A stretch of 64,000 bases of DNA, taken from assembly GCA_900239685.1 (NCBI GenBank), contig OENT01000039.1, positions 124,001 to 188,000 of the forward strand. The letters run 5' to 3'. Source of the stretch: Rotaria macrura (taxonomy: Eukaryota > Rotifera > Eurotatoria > Philodinida > Philodinidae). A program made the translations under genes and the position numbers. The notes beneath the pieces are model-generated. The model searched no databases and was not told the DNA's origin. It saw only the letters and a program-made list of their open reading frames with translations. The first letter of the stretch is position 1; each line of letters begins with the position of its first letter. This document shows, one piece after another, positions 1 through 11,104 of the stretch.

Positions 1-819
1 CTTTAGGAGATGCCGACAAGAAAAACGTGTTTTTAAGTCTAATTTACTTCATACTTTTTTAAAGTTAAGAATATTCAACTTATGTTCGTTGTTTATACAA
101 GTTTACTAAGAGATTTAGTTTTCAAGCAGACAATTTTAATTATAATAGCTGATGTGGCAACTCTAATAGATGACATACTCAGAACGACAATGACGATTTG
201 GATTGAATCATTTGTGATGTTAACATAGTCTATTATTCATTAGAATGACAACTGTTATTATAATCAGAAATCGTTTTAGAAAATGCTCAAATATTCTCTA
301 TCATTGGATTTCATGTTTAAATTCGAAATCTGTTTTACTGCTAAGTACGCTGTATCATGTCATGCTTCATGCTGATTGAAAATGAACGAATTGTTTTCCT
401 ATTCCGTCATCGTATACTGAAAATAAAATGTCGTAACGAAGGGTTACTGTTTTAACCTGTGTTTAAAAAATTTGAGACTGCTTTCGCTATTTTCAACAGT
501 CTAATAACATAATAGTTACTTGCTTAGTTTAAAAATCTATTACTTCTAGTAGACGATAGAATATTCTCATGCGAAAGTAACTGAGAAAGTGTGTAAATAT
601 TTAATCCTCCTAGACAATATTTTTGGTTGCAAACAATAACTGTTCTCTTTCGATTCTCTTAATTTTGATTACATATTTAGCTATTGTAACATGACAACTA
701 TTTCGATGTATACAAAAACATCGATTAAAAAGGTTGTACTCGTTGTCATGCTATCGAGCTCTATTCAACTGCATAATAGAAATCAAATTCATTCAAATCT
801 GATAGTTTTAGCATCGTAC

Positions 820-1530
820 TTTTTAATTTTGTTGAGACATCATATGCTAATTTTTTTATATCAGCAGTTTTATCATCAAGCTTTGATCCAAGTTCTATAT
901 AAAACGAATCTTTCATATTGTGTCTTATAGTTTTTACAATTTATACTAGGATCAGCCATGGGTTCGATCATTTTAAGATGAATTTCTTCAACTTCATTTG
1001 CAAGTTCTTTGATCTTATCAATGAGTAATCGAAGTAAATCAATCTAAAAGATAAGAAAGAACAATATCGAGCCAAAGTAATAAATTTGTTTTTCTACTTG
1101 AGCTAAAAATTCGGCTACGTTGTGTTCTTTGTCTGTATCAATCGTAGTAAGAGGAATAACGCAATCATCGGTGGAGTTTTGTGCTTCAGCACCTCGCCGC
1201 TAAAAAGATAAAAACTGAACGTGAAGTTGTTTTTTAGAAAAAAGTTTCGGACGAGCAGAAATACAAAACAGCAAAAATTAGGCATGCACAATCAACAATA
1301 AAGAAAGACAAACGCTTATAACTCGCCCTCTGATAATTTTTCTTTCTTTTCTCTAAATAAGAAGTGTTTTGCAAGCAATGAACATGTTAATACTTGTGAA
1401 ATTCTTCTATATGAAATATGAGGCCATGATGTCTTAAAATAAAATAAAACATACGATATTTTTAAATGAGATTAATTCTTTTATATTAACTTACAGGTTT
1501 TTGAATATCTTTTATTCTATCTTTAGTCAT
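820..1530 (-). CDS. stx1: Syntaxin-1-like t-SNARE, 5' part only (partial at left edge)
   Basis: This is a plasma-membrane SNARE for vesicle fusion. Four short exons on the minus strand join in frame: 1530-1495, 1199-1098, 1043-947 and 894-820, all with GT-AG borders. The first encodes MTKDRIKDIQKP, which resembles the N-terminal DR-type peptide with which syntaxin-1 binds Munc18. Exons 2-4 encode an acidic linker followed by the first Habc helices, including FLAQIDLLRLLIDKIKELAN and DDKTADIKKLAYDVSTKLK, matching the syntaxin-1 pattern. The last visible exon ends in phase 1. Hb, Hc, the SNARE motif and the membrane anchor would lie at coordinates below 820, beyond the left edge or after a long intron; I found no further exon in 1-819. 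The exons are 36-102 nt each, so no long open frame marks this gene. The family call is firm; syntaxin-1 versus a close paralogue (2/3/4) is less certain. Confidence 0.82.
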
Positions 1531-3679
1531 TTCTAGATAATTGTATTATTATTGACAATATTGAAATCATTTTTTTCTGCTAGTTGAACTAATGGATAAC
1601 TTTGAAAAGAATGTTTGCTTGTTTTTTTATATTCTCTATAACATTTCTGTGCGGTTAAAACTTTTCAATATCAATCAACTTCTTTTGAGTCAATCACAAT
1701 GTTGTTATCAATGAGCCAATCCTTTAAACTATAGTAATCACCTGTTGACTAGTGGTGTCCTCTGCGCCTCGTCACAATTTATAACTCGACAGCAGCGAAC
1801 AAAATGAAAACTATTAAGAACACGCGAATGAGAGTCAACATACGATTGACAGATTGAGTGTATCGTAACTATGCATAAAAAATATTTAGAACTACGTCTA
1901 CGTAATAGTAAACAACCTTCGGAACACAATTGATTTACTGTTCCGAATGATTAATTTCAAACGTATGCTCGCCGATCTTTTTCGTAATTGCTTGTCTACG
2001 TAGTATACGCTTGAATGATTTTGATCTGAGATGCACTACAATTTTTGTTGACAGTCTAGTTAAGAGTTATTCATATTTTTATGGTAAGCTTTATGTACAC
2101 ACATATAGTTATTTTATATCAGCGTCGAATTCAATCGAAAACGACATTTTCAGACATGCCATGTTTTATAATTTTCATTATGTTTGTCATTATGCTTTCT
2201 GTCTAAGCTAATTGATAATGACAGCGTTCATACAACATTTAATAGTTTAAATAATTGTGTTCGACGTCACCTCATCAAATATTCGTAATCTTTATTTGTA
2301 CGATCATAGATCTCATTTGAACGAACTGCCATGCTAAGATTGAGCATTGAAAAATAATTCATAACTATGTATTGAAGTCAATAGATATATATGATAAGGT
2401 TCATAGTATAGAATGAATAAGAATTCCCAACAAAAAAAAAGAACTATTCTCATGAAAAAATAAATGTCAATGATGACATGAAGAAAAACAAAGAGGTCAA
2501 TTCATGTGATAAAGGATACAATCTAAATATTGCCAAGTGTTTCGTCTAAGAGAATATATTCTCAAATGCTTGACATCTTAATTGTATGATTTCTTAATGA
2601 TACCTAAGCATTTCACACGTCAATGGAATGAATTTTAAACTATTTCAATAACTATCGATATAATTTTCTTCTCGTCACTATCTACTATCAGAAATTAGAT
2701 GCATTGCACTATAAAAACAAGGATCAAATTGTATTACCCGCTTTGTACAATTATCTGAGATGGGAAACAATTCTCAAGAATGGACGTGTTTTCAGTCAAA
2801 TTCAAAAGCTTACAAAAATTTGAAATCGGATGAAGTTTTTCAATGTGTTTTCAAGTGTGTTTACTTCTTCTTTTTGCCCAACTTTTTGTGAATGAAAACA
2901 AAGCCACTCTACTTGTTGACCTTCATCGATAAGTATCCATTGATACTTGATTGTCAACAAACATCATAAGAAGGCGCAAAGCGATGTGAAGTAATAAAAA
3001 GAATATTAAGAACATAAAGATTTGTTCGTCAGACGATTAAGCACTATGTAATCTTTTCGATGAAGAAAAAATCTTTTATAACTTCTTCCGTTGTTAATAT
3101 GAAATTTATTTTTTCAATAATCTTTATTTAAATTGTCAACTTTCATGGAATTGAAAATTACATAGTGACGATATTCATCTCCTCGCCGAACGTATCAACT
3201 TGAAAAAAATCATTGTACATATCTTTGAGTACTTATTTTCTGTTTTGTTTTTGCCAGATGCAATCTGTTGTAACACATGGAATATGTAAAGCTCACATTA
3301 TAATAGTAATTCTCACAATGAATTGAATGGCAAAATTCAATTTTTCTTTCTATGTGATGACAAAGAATTTGAGTAAGTAGTTCTTCAAAAACGAAAGTCA
3401 TTATTTGTGATAGAAGTTTTTTAATTCAATAAAAAATAATAGAAAATTGTAACTTCTCTTTTAAAAAGTACATGGTGAATTTCACTTGTCATTACTAGTC
3501 CATCCTTTGAATGAGATCAGTTCGATTATTGATAGACTTGGACAAAACTCAACGAATACTACAGACTAGTTTGTGCTTTTATACTGTTGATCCATCAATG
3601 ATTTCTCCTACGGCCATAGAGAATACGTATGTATGATGTACGATGGTCATTAGAAAATACACCGTCATGGAGTCATGAG

Positions 3680-3783
3680 TAGAGTCCTGTGTGACAATCC
3701 CGAATCCCGAAAAGTCCCGTTTGTCCCATCCCGTGGGACAAACGAGATTCCGGACAGATAATAATTTATCCCACAGGTCTCTA
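3680..3783. mobile_element. hAT-like MITE with 8-bp target-site duplication
   Basis: A 104-bp element is bounded by the direct repeat GTCATGAG (3672-3679 and 3784-3791). Its ends are inverted repeats: TAGAGTCCTGTGTG on the left, TAGAGACCTGTGGG read inward from the right. The inside is also self-complementary, with a perfect 10-bp stem, GTTTGTCCCA and TGGGACAAAC, around a 5-nt loop. An 8-bp duplication with TAGAG-type termini is characteristic of hAT elements. There is no coding capacity, so it is a non-autonomous copy. Confidence 0.75.
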
Positions 3784-5106
3784 GTCATGAGACGGCAGAA
3801 ATAAAGGTTGATGTTGATGTTGATAAATAAATCGGAAGAAATAAATTCGATACGTTTGATTTATGGCAGTATTTTATGAGTTTCTTTTATTACGTATGTT
3901 CAAATAAGATATCTTCTTGAAATGAGAAAAATGTGCATCTAATGCAGTTACATAGACATGAATGTGGATCAATTGGATTTGATTACGACAAAAAGAAGTA
4001 TGAATGACTCGTATTGTTTATGAATGATCGTACAAAATTATATTCACTATATTATGCGCCACTATTTATTGTAAATAACGAAAAACGATCTTTAATTTTC
4101 AAAACATAGATGATCGAAATTTCGGAATGTTTTTCTTTTTCGATTTATATAAACGGAAATGTACTTGAATGTCAAATTTTTTAAACATCGGCAAGGAGAA
4201 ATAATCAATATGGAAAGAAAATCCTATAATCAATTAAGTAATTGTAATCGCATCTTCTGATTATATTAATGATAGAGACGACTATCATCATTACTAATTT
4301 TGACAGTGGGAAGTATGTTTTTGGGATGGTCAGAAATAAATTGCTTCTACACAATTATTGATCGTTAGAACTACTAGGTCAGAGGGTTTAAATATATGAA
4401 TAAAAACCACAAACAGAGAACATTCATTAAGACTGATGAAAAAATAACCATGTCTTCCGTGTTGCACTGGTACAATTTGAATTCGTACCAATAAATTCTT
4501 AGTATTGTCATAAGCTTTCGATGAATAAATACTAGTCGTATTGATAAAGATGCTCGAGTTCTACTCTAGAGCACAGCAGTCTTGGATGCAGTTATGAAGT
4601 TCAATAGTATCTTGAAATCTCCAGCAATTTCTTATAATGCTGTATCTATTCTTCTTCGTTCAATTACAAAATAAAACTTTATTCAATAGCACAAAAAATA
4701 GCATTATAAAATATTCCAATAGAAAATATCTGTCATAATATTACTAGTCGTGCTATTTTTAAAACTTCCAAAGAGATATGATAGCTCAATTAAAAGTCTA
4801 ACAACTTTACGACACTTGACACATACGTATATCTAGTTGACACAATCAGTATGCAAGTCATTTTTTTTCACATCTTGATAATATTAAATTTTGAAAATTT
4901 TTGAATTCATATTCTACTTCTATATCATCTTCGAATTGGGCAAGATGTATTTTTTCGAACAATTTACGTATCTTGTTTAATTTTGACTTCTACGACAGAT
5001 GTTTGTTGCAAGATTTTATCCTTTCTTTTCTATGCTAGTCATCTAGAGCAGTCATATTCAAAGAAAGTGAGTTACGAAGAAAAATAATTACCATTGAAAG
5101 AATAAC

Positions 5107-5178
5107 CTAGTGGCGTCATTAGGGTGGGGCCAAATGGGACTGAGCCCCACCATCCACAATTTTCTGATGACGCCACTA
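5107..5178. mobile_element. Short palindromic MITE-like element
   Basis: About 72 bp that folds nearly end to end. The outer arms are perfect inverted repeats, CTAGTGGCGTCAT and ATGACGCCACTAG, and inside them GGTGGGGC pairs with GCCCCACC. The direct repeat GAATAAC flanks it (5100-5106 and 5179-5185); the eighth base differs (C versus T), so an 8-bp hAT-type duplication is possible but not proven. No coding capacity. Confidence 0.6.
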
Positions 5179-6925
5179 GAATAACTCCCAAAGATTTGAA
5201 GGGGAAAAACAGGTCGATCACGATTTTGTGAATATACCTTGATTGTCGATCGAAAATCATCCAATGATTAATCTTGATTAAGATGATAATCAAAAATCAT
5301 CTTAAATAATTATTTTTGCTGTAGTTACGATTGCTTGATATGCTATTTCGTTCGTTACATACTAATTTAAGTTCCGTATCAAAATAATTGGTTTTATGAT
5401 GTACTTGGGTAACTTACATCTAGCAATGCTTTCTCATGCTGATTTTCACATCGAAATCAACCGTTGAAATAGGCTTTTGAATTTACATTTTGCACTCGAC
5501 ATTATCGTAACACGGCTGTCTGTAAGCGCGAGGATCAAGACAAAAAAATACTAATTAATAAATTTCAAACATGAATCAATACCAGAATCTATCAGAACAA
5601 TTGAATAAAAAAAATAGAAAACAACTTTATTTGTCTCATCTAGATGAAAACTTTATTGAGATCATTTTATGAAATTTGTCGATCTATGGAAAACATGACA
5701 AAACCATCTTTTTAAAGTACTCATCGAACTGAGAACGAATTCCTATCGTCATAGACATCTTGATTAAAAGACAGAATCAACAATATAACAACAATGTTGG
5801 AACATTGAACGATAAGATGTGTCAAATTCATGATCGTTTGTCGAACATCAATTAATCTTGCTTTTGCTGAAATATGTCACAATATCATGGATCCATTTCT
5901 TTAAAACGAGCAGAACTTAATTTCATAGATATTATTGTGTTCGTGTTGCTACTTACTCAATGTTCTTTCTCACGCTGAACCAATCTATCTGATTTCAGTT
6001 TTTTGTCATTTCCTGGTTGCAGCTTTGTCACTTTATGTCATTAGTATTTTTACATTGAGTAATCTACTGCCTATGTGTACTACCCATGTAAAAAAAAAAT
6101 ATGCAAAAGAAATCAGTTTTAACAATCAAAAAATCGATCTTTTGATTATTTTTTTTATATAGGTAATGGCTCTCGATTTCAAACTTAACCGTAGGAAACA
6201 TATAATATTAGAGTTAAACAAATAATAAAAGGATTTCGGTGATGAGTTTTTGATCTTAATGTAAATTTTCTTATCTTAGTTTCATTCAACTCTCTCTCTT
6301 GATGTGAATCACTCAGCGTTAGAGAATAGTCAGGTACTCTCAAGTTCTTAAAAAATCCTCACAGATAGATTTGAACAGGAATAATTTCTCTATGGTACTA
6401 TTCTAAAAGACAAAGAAATATATTTAATTAAAAGATATTAAGTTAAATCTATGCACAAAATTTCAAATGTAACTGAATATTTGACTAAAATTCAATCTAA
6501 CCGTTACGAAAATACAAAAGGCATTAAGTAATCAATCGATTTTATTCAAATTTACAACGATCAATATTGATTGGAAAAATTAACCCTTTCCGGCCCGATG
6601 TTGCCTTTTGAGCACATTGAATGAGTATTTATTTATAATTTGATTGAGAACGGTGGCACACACCTCTTTTAACATTTCAATAATTTTTTGATACATTTTA
6701 GCACATATTCATTGAGGCTCAAGAAAAATAAAACATTTTCTTAAAGAAAAGTTTGGGATCTCCCACTTTGTGCCACAAGAGCGCCCAAACATAAACGATT
6801 AATTTTTCGTATTTCTATAGATTCTACTTTTGAGTCAAAGATCGATTAATTTTCGTTTCGAGACACTTAATCTATTGTATCAGAAGACCAAATTTCTTCG
6901 GCACATCAATGTGAGAAAAAGGGAG

Positions 6926-7372
6926 ATGTTGCCTTTTGGTAACGTCTGGTTGTGAGGGGTCAAAAAGATTGGAAACATCAGTTTTTATTGGCCTATGAAA
7001 GGCCAATATTTCGTTGTTGCTTTCAATCAGTTGTTTGATACTGAAGCGCATCTTTTCTTTCTGCCTGTCATTTTGCAGACAAGAACTGGCAGATGCCTTG
7101 ATTTATCCTAAAACTACCCCAAATTATGCAAAATTGGTTATGTATCTTTAGACAATTCTTAATATTCCGGGAAATTCGAAGGAGTTTCNNNNNNNNNNNN
7201 NNNNNNNNNNNNNNNNNNNNNNNNNNNNNNNNNNNNNAAAGAAAAGATGCGCTTCAGTATCAAACAACTGATTGAAAGCAACAACGAAATATTGGCCTTT
7301 CATAGGCCAATAAAAACTGATGTTTCCAATCTTTTTGACCCCTCACAGCCAGACGTTACCAAAAGGCAACAT
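6926..7372. repeat. 135-bp inverted repeat flanking an assembly gap
   Basis: The segment 6926-7060 is the reverse complement of 7238-7372 over 135 bp with one mismatch. The right arm begins at the first base after the run of Ns, so the arms probably continue into the unsequenced gap. The outer ends of homology are sharp. The right arm lies inside an open frame running to about 7552, but that translation resembles no family I know. This could be a foldback transposon, or an artefact of assembling opposite strands of one sequence. Confidence 0.8.
7189..7237. other. Assembly gap (49 N)
   Basis: A run of 49 undetermined bases, placed asymmetrically between the two arms of the inverted repeat. 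The real length is unknown. Confidence 0.99.
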
Positions 7373-10300
7373 TTAGCCATTAGGTACCAAACAAGGTTTA
7401 CCTTTTATGTGGGCACATTTCTAGTATATTCGTACTGGGAAAGGCTCAATGACACGAGAAAAGATTTTTTTGCTAGTAGTCCTCTAGTAGACTGCCATAA
7501 AGGGTCAAGCAGTATTTTTTATGATTACAATCTTATCATTAACAATATAAAATAATCAATCTTATTTCACGACATGAATACGGTAACTTTTATGTAGATT
7601 TAAAGAATGATAGTATTCATACAATAAAACCTGATCGAATTCAGGTTAAATATCAATCTAAAAAAAATTAAATACTTTTTTATTCATTTTTAAATGTTTT
7701 AACAACAAAATAATGATGAGAACTATCTCTGAGAAAATCCGCCGTGATTTGTTTTATATTTAAGAATGGATGAATGAGCTAAATAGTCCTGATTTCCTCA
7801 TCCATAAGTCTTATATCCAGAGACAATGATTGTGGATGACATCACATATACTTGTTGATAGCCTCTGTAATTTTCATTTTGAATTCCTGAGGAATTTTTC
7901 AGATGCTAGGAGAAAATGAGCTTGAATAATTTCTTAATCATTATAATACACGCGCTTGAAGTTATATTCTTTTCCTTATATCTATTCTTTACTTTATCTA
8001 TTCCTCCAACTTGAGCACTGTCTTTCTTTTAAGCAAGTCCACAAAACCGACATGGCATCAGAAAATATAAATTGACATATTCGTAGTCTTCCACATCTTC
8101 TAGACTGAGTGAAAATAGAGAATTCTTGACTGATCTGACGATCAAATAGAATTTAATATAAACATCGAGTGATTTCTTACAATAGAGCAAATCTGTCCTG
8201 GAAGTATACTAATATGGTCTGAATTCAAGCTTTAGTGACAAAGAATGCTGCACTTATTCATTTCATATTGCAATATTAGGTTGTATGTGTTTTTTTGCAT
8301 CAGGCATTAGTCACCCTGTCATCTTTTTTTCTTCTCTCTAACTTTCAAATCATTTAAAGAATATTGTCATACACATCTTGAGTGAACAAAATAAAATTCT
8401 TCTACCTTTCTTCTGTCTGTCTCTGTCTTATAAAACGCTTTCTTTTTCTTCTATTCAGTCACATATTCTTTTTTTTTTGGCAAGTCTTCAACATAAATCT
8501 CGTTTAACTTTTATGTGTGCCTTTCGAATCTCACGACAGTATTTCCATCTGATAAGTTAGAGAACTATTTCGAAAAGCATCGTATGAGTCCTTCCGTACG
8601 GCATCAATTACGGAAATAGAAATTTCACTGCCAATCAGTGTTGCATGATATACTCAGTATGGTCGTTAATAGATGAACTGTGTTCAATTCGAAGATACTC
8701 TTACGCCGAATCTTATTTTTATTCCTATCTTATTTTGGATATGTTTTCTATTATCTGTCGTTGTGTTCTTCCTCGGTAAACTATCTGATGTTTTCATAGT
8801 ATAGCTATACCATTAAGATAAGTGACTTGATTTATGTTTTTTTTTAGACAACTAGAAAGTGAGATCATGTCAGACAGATGCTCTCACGTAAAATATTCAT
8901 AAGTTATTATAATCTCAAGATTTTTTTTGTTTTCTTCGACCTCATTTTGGTGTCGAACTCACTTGTACTTATCATTTTTTCCAAGAAAATTTCCTCTCTT
9001 GCGTCATTTTGTGCACAAGTTTGAATACCATACATGGTAGTTCAGTTTGAATATCTATTGCTGCTAGGACAATGTAGATGCTCTTTCAATACCTTAAATG
9101 TTGAATTTATACTATTCGAACAAAATCATGGACCATATTCAGTCAAAAAACAATTCTACAACTGCATTTTGTAATTACTAAATATACACAAGAATAGAAA
9201 AGTTCAAGAGAAGTGCTTTAATTGATAGTCTTTTTTCTAAAGAAATGAGCTCATCCTTTATCTTGCGTTTTAAGAATGGTTGTTAAAAATAAAGAAGTCT
9301 GTGACCATCTCTCTTCCGGTTGTGTTAGTTGACCAAAAAAATATTTCCGTACTTCAGAATAGTGTCATCATGTTCTCGCCTGCTTGTCAAATCTTTTGTA
9401 TATTTTGTAATACCTCATCAATCAAATTTTCATTTATCTCTATAATCTCGAATCCTTTCAAATTAAAACATAGATAATTATTTCAAGCGTTGTGATAGCT
9501 TAAGCATAGTGTGTCATTCTTAAATTCTTTATGCGAAAAACTCCTCTAAAATCTATGGTAAGTATACATTCAATTATTTAAGAGGATATACAAGATATTT
9601 CTAATTGTTCAAAATCTTCTGAACAAAATATACGGTAGTGGATCAATCTTAGCTAACGATGAATACTGAAGTAAAAAAATTCATTTGAAGTATATGAAAA
9701 GGGATATTTCGAACAAGTCATACTAAATTTATTTGAATAATCCACTCTTTCTCTTTTAGAAGTTTTATAAGACAAGTTCGACAAAGTCAAAAAAAAAATA
9801 AAAGATTTTTCTTTCAAAGTATTTTAGTATGCGTCCTAAATAAACATCTTAAAATAAATTTCATACAATAAGCTTTTATTTACCAACAACCGATTATACT
9901 GCCGTAATAAAAGCAGAGCAATGTCTACATCGGAAATATTTCTTCATTTTTGAATTTTTCTAAATAGTTTTTTATTTCTTCGGCTAATTAGTTTTTAAAT
10001 TATATATATATATTTCAACAAGAAAGAAAGACTGACGTGATTTAATCAAATAAGCGCAATAGAAGAGACTTCCATGTTAATTAACTTGTGAGATATATGT
10101 GTTTCGGTGCTTAGGGGAAATAGTTCCAATTAAGCTACTCAATCTTTGATAAAGTGATCAAGAAAAAGTTCATTTTGTACGTCTGATACTGATTTTAATG
10201 AAGAACTATGTTATGAAGTAGATTATGACACTATTGGTAGGGTTTCTGTTTAATTTTTTATATTAATGAATATGTACAATGAGAAAGTACAAGATTCAAG

Positions 10301-11104
10301 TTCGTAAAATAGATTCAATATATTATTGATTGAGTATTATTGTGAAAACGATATTTTCTGGTCTGTTCAATAGATCGCAACAAATTTAATGTGTTATTCA
10401 TGAGTTCCGTTGTCTTTGTATTGTATCTGCGTAATCAACAAAGTACGTTTATTTAACATCATCTAGTACCGGAAGTTTTTCTCCGAAGTCATTACATAAA
10501 GAAGCTCATTATAACTGAGTAGTGCATTCGACTATGATAATCATAAATAATAATAAAATTTTCAGATTTCATGCCTCATGCCAAAAAATTTATACCTCCA
10601 GGGTATGATAAATCTATTTCCAGTTACAATAGTAGTTTCCAAAGGTAGAGTATTATATCGAAAATAAGTTTTTTCTCTGATATTTACGCTAGGGATTTAC
10701 ATAGGACTTTGACTTGCAGATTTTTCTTCTTGTCGGAGCCAAACACTTGACTGTCAAAGCATTATATTGAGTAAGTTGACATGTTCTTCTTTGCATATAA
10801 AACATCATTTTCATAGAGATCGACTGATAAACTTAAAATACTCTTGTTTTGCCTTTGTCATGATGAGATGAAGAAACTTGAGTCGACATTGTGCTTATTA
10901 TTATAATAATTATTAGTGGCAAAAATTCATCTTTGATATTCATAGAATATTGTTTTCATTATAAGATATAAGAAATTATCAAATGTTCCCAAATAATTCA
11001 CAAAATTCAATGTCAAAACAACAATCAACATTTGATATTGAGTAAGATCTTATATCTATTGAGATAAAATTATTTAATTGCGATTTTCTAATCTTTCAAA
11101 AAGA

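Larger units (their letters stand above)
1531..11104. other. Gene-poor interval with scattered repeats
   Basis: No exon with recognisable homology was seen on either strand over about 9.5 kb. Open frames here are short, AT-rich and lack coding character. The interval holds a hAT-like MITE (3680-3783), a second short palindromic element (5107-5178), a 135-bp inverted repeat around an assembly gap (6926-7372), and a small GTTGAT-type tandem run near 3807-3824. The promoters of the syntaxin gene (to the left) and the TRPA gene (to the right) should lie at its two ends, but no specific regulatory motif can be assigned. Confidence 0.6.

Noticed and set aside
7247..7555. 102-codon frame beginning in the right inverted-repeat arm
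   Set aside because: It has an ATG but no recognisable domain, and the same DNA in reverse orientation forms the left arm, so it is better explained as repeat sequence.
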